This document shows positions 5,192 to 6,762 of a DNA stretch of 6,762 nucleotides, piece by piece. The DNA is from Candidatus Endomicrobiellum dinenymphae (GTDB taxonomy: Bacteria; Elusimicrobiota; Endomicrobiia; Endomicrobiales; Endomicrobiaceae): assembly GCA_020328135.1 (NCBI GenBank), contig JAIXNA010000050.1, positions 133 through 6,894 of the forward strand. The letters run 5' to 3'. The notes under the pieces were generated by a model that was not told the DNA's origin, made no database searches, and saw only the letters and a program-made list of their open reading frames with translations. The translations under genes were made by a program, and so were the position numbers. Each line of letters begins with the position of its first letter. Within the stretch, counting starts at the first letter, position 1.

Positions 5192-6360
5192 TGAAGAAAC
5201 GACCTACCTCCTTGGTAGCAGTTGCAATAGACAGAAGATCCAGTGTTTTTTTTAGACAAACATGGATTGAGATTGACAAAAGTGATTTTCATTTCAATTT
5301 TAAAAAAATTAAAGAGTATGTCGCGAAAGACACTAAAATCATGGCGGTTATTAAATCCGATGCTTATGGTCATGGCGGTATTGCTCTTGCAAAAGAGGCG
5401 CAAAAAGCCGGGGTACCTTGGATCGCTGTTTCTTCTCTTGAAGAGGGGATACAATTTAGAGAGGCCGGTATAAAAACTAATATTTTGATTTTGGGGAACA
5501 TCTTCCCCTTTGAGAATTTTCAAGTTGCGGCGGCTCATTCTTTGACTCCTACTGTTTCTACAACAGCTGGTCTTTTAGCTTTGGAAGATTTGGCGATAAA
5601 ATTAGATAAAAAAATTAGTTTTCATTTGCAAATAGACACGGGTATGGGTCGTATTGGCGCGCAACCTGAAGCGTCGTATGCCATGCTGCAAAAAATTGCT
5701 CAGATTCCTGAAATAAATATGAGCGGTGTATATACTCATTATGCGGTTGCGGACACAGATCCTGTTTTTACACAGGCGCAACTTGGTGTTTTTGCAAAAA
5801 TTGTTAAATTTGCCCGTACAAATCTAGGGTTGAAATTTATTGCGCATTCTGCGAATTCCGCAGCATTATTTAAAAATAAACGTACTCACCTTGATATGGT
5901 GCGACCTGGACTAAGTCTTTACGGTCTTAATCCTTTTAAGCATGCTGAGAGATTTTTGAAACTTAAGCCTGTTCTTTCATGGAAAACGAAAGTGACATTT
6001 TTAAAGAAAGTTCCGGCAGGATTTTGCATAAGCTACGGAAGAACTTTTGTTACAAATAGAGCTTCTGTTATTGCTACAATTCCTGTAGGGTATGCTGACG
6101 GTTATAATAGATTGTTGTCTAATAAAGGAGATGTTTTGGTTGGGGGAAAGCGTTGTCCTATTGCTGGCAGAATTACAATGGATATGACGATGATAGATGT
6201 AACCGGAGTGAAAGGCGTTGCTGTTGGCGATGAAGTAGTTTTAATAGGAGTTCAGGGCAAAGAGCAGATTAAAGCCGATGAGCTTGCAAAAATACAAGAT
6301 ACGATAAGTTATGAAATAACTTGCGCAATATCCCCGCATGTGCCGAGGATAGTTATTTGA
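5191..6360 (+). CDS. alr: Alanine racemase, PLP-dependent
   Basis: Alr interconverts L- and D-alanine in the cytoplasm, supplying D-Ala for peptidoglycan precursors. The 389-residue protein is about family length. The PLP-binding lysine is K55 in AVIKSDAYGHGG, starting the TIM-barrel domain. HLQIDTGMGRIG (143-156, R154), the PLP-contacting R238 in MVRPGLSLYG, the catalytic tyrosine Y282 in SYGRTF, PVGYADGYNR, RITMDMTMIDV and Y374 in SYEITCAI near the C-terminus are all present, so the enzyme should be active. About 22 residues (MKKRPTSLVAVAIDRR...) precede the conserved TWIEID start, a longer leader than many relatives. No later ATG is available before residue 51, so 5191 stands. Upstream AGGA (about 5178-5181) gives a plausible Shine-Dalgarno. 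It is coupled to dnaB by TAATG, and its stop region contains the next gene's start. Confidence 0.96.
   Translation: MKKRPTSLVAVAIDRRSSVFFRQTWIEIDKSDFHFNFKKIKEYVAKDTKIMAVIKSDAYGHGGIALAKEAQKAGVPWIAVSSLEEGIQFREAGIKTNILILGNIFPFENFQVAAAHSLTPTVSTTAGLLALEDLAIKLDKKISFHLQIDTGMGRIGAQPEASYAMLQKIAQIPEINMSGVYTHYAVADTDPVFTQAQLGVFAKIVKFARTNLGLKFIAHSANSAALFKNKRTHLDMVRPGLSLYGLNPFKHAERFLKLKPVLSWKTKVTFLKKVPAGFCISYGRTFVTNRASVIATIPVGYADGYNRLLSNKGDVLVGGKRCPIAGRITMDMTMIDVTGVKGVAVGDEVVLIGVQGKEQIKADELAKIQDTISYEITCAISPHVPRIVI
6345..6349 (+). promoter_or_regulatory. Shine-Dalgarno supporting the TTG start of the permease gene
   Basis: GAGGA lies inside the last codons of alr, 7 nt before TTG 6357. The TTG overlaps the alr stop TGA (6358-6360) in a TTGA arrangement. 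No in-frame ATG exists before the conserved part of the protein, and the next alternative, GTG 6393, has no such site. Confidence 0.7.
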
Positions 6361-6762
6361 CAAAATATGTTAAAAAAAACAAAACTAAACTAGTGAAGGC
6401 ATGTCGTTTTATTGAAAGATTCGGTCAGAGGTCTATTGGTATTGCTGTCGAGTCATTGGAGGGAGCGGGCAAGGCTGTTGTAATGACTACAGAGACGATA
6501 GCGTACATACTCAAAGGCGATATACCTTTAAAAAGTACTGTTGTCCAAATGGTGGAAGTTGGCTGGTGTTCTACGCCAATAATAATGCTGACTTCTTTTT
6601 TTACAGGTATGGTTTTGGCTCTTCAGGTGGGAACGGCAACTGCGAATCTTTTTAATGAGCCGGTATATGTCGGCACTGTAACAGGTTTTTCTTTGGTTAT
6701 AGAATTGGGACCCGTTCTTACAGCTATAGTTGTTACAGGAAGAGTCGGCGCGGCAATTACAG
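6357..6762 (+). CDS. mlaE: MlaE/YrbE-type ABC transporter permease, 5' part
   Basis: This is the N-terminal 135 codons of an integral inner-membrane permease; it runs off the right edge. MlaE-family permeases work with an MlaF-type ATPase and an MCE-domain (MlaD-type) protein to move phospholipids between inner and outer membranes. The reading frame runs from TTG 6357 (TKYVKKNKTK, basic start). An amphipathic stretch IERFGQRSIGIAVESL follows, then a hydrophobic segment with the family pattern STPIIMLTSFFTGMVLALQ (about 72-90). The hallmark comes next: VIELGPVLTAIVVTGRVGAAIT (E116, G118, P119, R129), usually RELGPVL..L...GRVG in relatives. The start overlaps alr by 4 nt. Family assignment is strong; the symbol is used in the family sense, since orthology to E. 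coli MlaE cannot be shown here. mlaF- and mlaD-like genes may follow. Confidence 0.88.
   Translation, partial: MTKYVKKNKTKLVKACRFIERFGQRSIGIAVESLEGAGKAVVMTTETIAYILKGDIPLKSTVVQMVEVGWCSTPIIMLTSFFTGMVLALQVGTATANLFNEPVYVGTVTGFSLVIELGPVLTAIVVTGRVGAAIT

Noticed and set aside
5188..5538. Minus-strand open frame opposite the 5' end of alr
   Set aside because: It is a mirror of a conserved coding region, with no recognisable protein features of its own.

Overview
The window looks like a piece of an AT-rich chromosome from a diderm (outer-membrane) bacterium. The last gene is an MlaE-type lipid-transport permease, a family normally found in diderms. The mixture of compact, intact housekeeping genes and one heavily decayed accessory gene suits a host-associated lineage losing genes. 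An Endomicrobium/Elusimicrobiota-like symbiont is my best guess, but this is inference from gene order, composition and general protein character, not a database match.

Layout. Positions 1-137 are a degenerate pentanucleotide repeat tract (AAGTC/AAATC units) that runs off the left edge. Positions 139-867 on the minus strand hold rsmE, the 16S rRNA m3U1498 methyltransferase. Positions 868-2107 contain no intact gene. Most of that stretch (about 940-1838, plus strand) is the wreck of an AAA-type ATPase with a DUF4143-like C-terminal half. It carries at least six frame breaks and one in-frame stop and has lost its Walker A end. A good sigma70-type promoter (1989-2016) and a structured leader (2042-2080) follow.

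From 2108 to the right edge all genes are on the plus strand, with short gaps or overlaps, and look like one operon: rpsF (S6), ssb, rpsR (S18), rplI (L9), dnaB (replicative helicase), alr (alanine racemase) and the 5' part of an mlaE-like ABC permease. rpsF-ssb overlap by 20 nt, dnaB-alr by 1 nt and alr-mlaE by 4 nt. The order rpsF-ssb-rpsR-rplI-dnaB is a conserved bacterial arrangement linking ribosomal proteins with replication proteins. alr and the permease add peptidoglycan precursor supply and envelope lipid transport.

Two start sites need care. rpsR most likely starts at ATG 2961, not at the in-frame TTG 2946, which overlaps its Shine-Dalgarno sequence. The mlaE-like gene has no usable ATG and appears to start at TTG 6357, inside the alr stop region.

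I found no convincing undescribed system. The most interesting non-coding signals are the rpsF leader, where a hairpin loop can also pair with an upstream TTTGCG motif, the reuse of the same TTTGCGT/TCGCAAAA elements before rplI, and the pentamer repeat tract.
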